Origin: Siniperca chuatsi
Taxonomy: Eukaryota; Chordata; Actinopteri; Centrarchiformes; Sinipercidae
Direction: 5' to 3'
Assembly (NCBI RefSeq): GCF_020085105.1
Contig: NC_058053.1
Span: forward strand, 20,859,388-20,923,387
Length of the DNA stretch: 64,000 nucleotides
This document shows, piece by piece, positions 60,801-64,000 of the stretch (within the stretch, counting starts at the first letter, position 1; every line of letters begins with the position of its first letter). The notes beneath the pieces are model-generated. The model was not told where the DNA came from. It did not search any database and saw only the letters and a program-made list of their open reading frames with translations. Position numbers and translations under genes: made by a program.

Positions 60801-63800
60801 CTCTGTCCAGATTGGAAATGGGCGGAGCTGTGCTGGAAATGATGTAAAATCATTAAACTACATGTACCAGTCAGAATGGTAAGGTGTAAGTTGCTGCACA
60901 AACAGGTGCATCAAATCTGTACATACCCACACAGCCAAGAGAAGAGGTCCAATCAGGTACAGTAAGTGAAAATACCTGTGTAGGTGCACCACAAATGTGA
61001 AGAGCCTTAAGATAGATAAAGCTTCATTTCCAAGTGATTAAAAAAAAGTGCACTTGTAGTCTGTGAAACAGCTCATTTATGAAATAAATATGCTCTTCAA
61101 AGCAATGCAACAGAAATACTGAATCACTTTTTGAATGCACTGAACAGTGTTATGGGAAGTGCAACATAAGTCTAAGGAGCATTTGTGACACTGATGGGAA
61201 GCTATTGGGAAAATACTGCTTTCCTAATACTCTTAAGAACCATACAGCATTTAAATAGATTTTAGTATTTTCTTTAGTAAGTGCTCATAGTGCAGCATTT
61301 TAAAATAAGATAAATGTAGTTAAGATAACATAGATAAGATAAATAAGTAACCACTATTCCTCTGTTGTCTTCTTTTCCCCTCACTATTCATAATGCATAC
61401 TAAGTAAATTGATGAAGATGATAATGATGATGGGGATCATTAAAAGAAAGTACCAAATTAGTCATTGGTGCATTAGTTTTTCCTTCCATCATAATAATAT
61501 CTGACAAACCTTAGCGAGTGGCTCCTCTTTTTCTTTGATCACCCTACTTAGGTGTCAAAGCACTTAGGCAGATAGTTAGAAGAGTATGAGCTGGAATATA
61601 GTGCTTATTAAAACTCCTTACCCTCAGTGACAACCATGTGTGTAATGCAACAAGTTTCAGCAGTAATACGATCATTGTTTTTCCACTTACGAGATAGAAG
61701 AGAAGGGGTGAACAGTAATTCAATTAATTGAAACTGATGTTTCAGTGATGACTACATTCAGCTATGTGTTATATAATATTGCCTAAGGGTTTGCACAAAA
61801 CCACAGCCATGCTGTTTTATGAAGAGAAATTCATCAATATTGGCAAACAGAATGAAACTGAATTTTGACAAGATACCCACATCTAATGTTGACTAATTAT
61901 CCAGTGGAGTTGTCATTACTCTAAACAGTGAGATTGGATGAAACGGCGAGTGCAGGAAATAAAACAGTATAGATAAGATGAAGAGAGCAGAAAACCTTGG
62001 ACAGAAGCTTTGACTGATGCAGACCTGCTACAGTACCTCAGTCTTGCAAACATGAGTTATACTTAATGTACTGTGGAGAACAAGGTTGGAAGTTGGACCT
62101 TGTAATGATTAGCAGATCTCCAGAAGAATTTTGCCGTCATAAATAATTTCATCACACCTGACTCTAACAACCCTGAACTGCTATTAGTCAAATTGGAATG
62201 TCAATACTGACTTTACCCTCAGCACAGTTGTTGTAATATGAGTTTTAACCAATGGAGGGCAGTATGACTATGATGACAAGCATCATCACAAAGGCTAATG
62301 CCTAAATAAGCTGTGTTCAACACCCTGAGATGCTGGTGTTTGGGCATATAGTGCATGATATATAAACTACATGGTGAATTTTGTGTCTTCTGCCATTCAG
62401 ATGTGACACTCTAACAAGTTTAGATCCCTGTGATTATAACTGATGAATGAAGGCAGAGGGAAATTGTTAGATTGTTAAGTCGAAAAAAGGGTTCTAACAT
62501 GTTGTGATTTATCGCCTTAGTATGTTGCAGTCAGGTTTTGTAATAAGCATGTCTTTTTCTACGTATACTGGTTTTTAACTTAAGTTCATTAGCTCAAAAG
62601 GTTTTTACAGCATCTTTCTCTGATCTGGTAATTACTGGAGTAACAGATTTTCACTGATACCAAGATAATTTTCCACTTAGATGTTGATGGATCAATAAGG
62701 TTCAAGAACATAACTGTACAGATTGAAATGTGTGGTCATTTGCCCACAAATATGTTGTATGTTTTTATGTTTTTTGTCCTAAATTCTTTTTGCCTTTTAC
62801 AAATATTCTATCTCTGGAAATAAACATCTACCAATGTTTTCTTGCTAATCAATGTTTAATCCTCTTTCAGTCAATCGCGTTTTTTTGTTTTTGTTTGTTT
62901 GTTTCAAGCAGTGTTTGAAGAGCAGTGGTGGAGCCTGGGGATGGTTGGGGGTGAGCTAAGTCTGGACAACAGACAGCAAGCACCTCAGAGCGAACCTCAA
63001 ACCTGGGGGTAAGACCCACAACATGACCTCTGCAGTCAGAGCAAAAACACAAAGAAACAAAGACTTTTTGCCAAGATTACTACGACACAAAGGAGAACTT
63101 GTCTGGCCCTCTGTGCACACCATTGAGGTGAAGTCATTTTTCTAAATTTTGTTTCATGTAGTGAAACAAAATGATTTTTTATATCCTCATAAATGTTTTG
63201 TTTAATCATTGCACGTATCACTTTTTCAGGTCCAACAAATCTATAAATTTCGTTTTCTTACTAGATTATTAATTTAGTGTAAAATAACAATATATTTTCT
63301 CCCCTTACACACACTCACACTGAGTTACTGTACCTCTTCTTCTGCATTTCTCCGAAGAGCTACAGCAAACAGCTGCCTGATTAATAAGTTAGGTACTCTA
63401 AATATGGCTCAGAGTCATGTATCTTTAAAAACTACTTAATAATGGTAATCAAGATTATCAACAACGTACCAATTATATCTTTACACTTTCCTCTCTTAAT
63501 TATGTATAGTTCTCCTTCACCGTGGATAAAAGGGCTGCTTTCTCGGTCTCAGGTGGATTGTTCATCTTAAGTGTTTATGATGGTGTATTTGTATCACAGC
63601 TAAGCTATGCTCTCTTAAAGTGGCAGTGAGCTAAAAGGGGCCTGTGCCTCTTTCGTGTGTGAATCAACTACAATGGAGGAGTTCCTATGTTTTATTTATT
63701 GATATGTTTTAGTGGGGGAAGACCTAGCATTCATTATCATAAAGGCCTCTAGACATCAAGTCACACACAAAAGACCCAGCCATCTTTCAGTCTCTCACAC

Positions 63801-64000
63801 ACACAGATTAACACATGCACAAGAGGAGCAGGCCGCTTTGCTGTAGCGACTTCTCGCCAGCAACCATTGGTAGCGTCAGTGACAGAAGCTGACAGTGTCA
63901 AAGTATCTTTGTCTCTCACACATAAACTGTCCCTGAAGGTGTCGTTGTGAGAGAGATGTAAAACACAGGCTTTTTTTTTCTTCATGGAGGAAGTTGTTTT

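Larger units (their letters stand above)
51870..64000. other. Gene-poor right end
   Basis: No protein family is recognised on either strand. Contents are repeats (fold-back element, SINE, AT tract at 57004-57020, CA-rich tract near 56840-56880) and AT-rich unique sequence. Two patches look slightly exon-like: 58640-58870 (GC-rich) and 62909-63007 (acceptor, open frame, donor). Neither connects to other exons, so no gene is called. A distal AATAAA at 52729-52734 might end a long asmtl transcript. Confidence 0.45.

Overview
The window is nuclear DNA from a ray-finned (teleost, probably percomorph-like) fish. Genes are split by GT-AG introns, UTRs and introns are AT-rich, and the spaces are filled with repeat types typical of teleosts: Tc1-like elements, hAT and TTAA-flanked MITEs, tRNA-derived SINEs ending in TTTGCTGCATGTC, and L2-type LINE pieces. 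The encoded proteins match vertebrate families almost end to end.

Layout, all genes on the + strand. 1-13.4 kb holds no gene I can support; it contains a hAT MITE, a SINE, a degenerate Tc1 and a striking 42-bp-arm hairpin. 13.6-15.3 kb: cfap97d2 (5 coding exons). 15.8-27.8 kb: cdc16, the APC/C subunit APC6 (18 coding exons, 619 aa). Its intron 15 carries a TTAA-flanked element holding a spliced, intronless fatty-acid-binding-protein fragment. 28.5-29.9 kb: a dead Tc1 transposon. 30.76-31.38 kb: a two-exon reading frame for a 111-aa protein starting MGC (predicted lipid-anchored), which I do not recognise. 32.7-37.6 kb: upf3a (10 exons, 463 aa) with a TCTCGCGAGA promoter element. 41.1-42.6 kb: p2ry8, a class A GPCR. 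43.4-51.5 kb: asmtl, a Maf-methyltransferase fusion. 52-64 kb: no convincing gene, only repeats and a few weak exon-like patches.

Gene order joins cfap97d2-cdc16-upf3a (together at human 13q34) to p2ry8-asmtl (together in the human pseudoautosomal region). The genes do not form one pathway: cdc16 acts in ubiquitin-dependent cell-cycle control, upf3a in mRNA surveillance, cfap97d2 probably in cilia, p2ry8 in migration signalling, and asmtl is a nucleotide-pyrophosphatase/methyltransferase-like protein.

The most interesting observations are: (1) asmtl has two consecutive, homologous, in-phase terminal coding exons of exactly the same length (206 nt), each with its own stop, implying a choice between two C-termini of the methyltransferase fold; (2) the unrecognised MGC-starting small gene between cdc16 and upf3a; (3) the FABP retrocopy inside a TTAA-flanked element. 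All exon boundaries were placed by hand from splice signals, reading phase and family resemblance; no alignment or database search was run.
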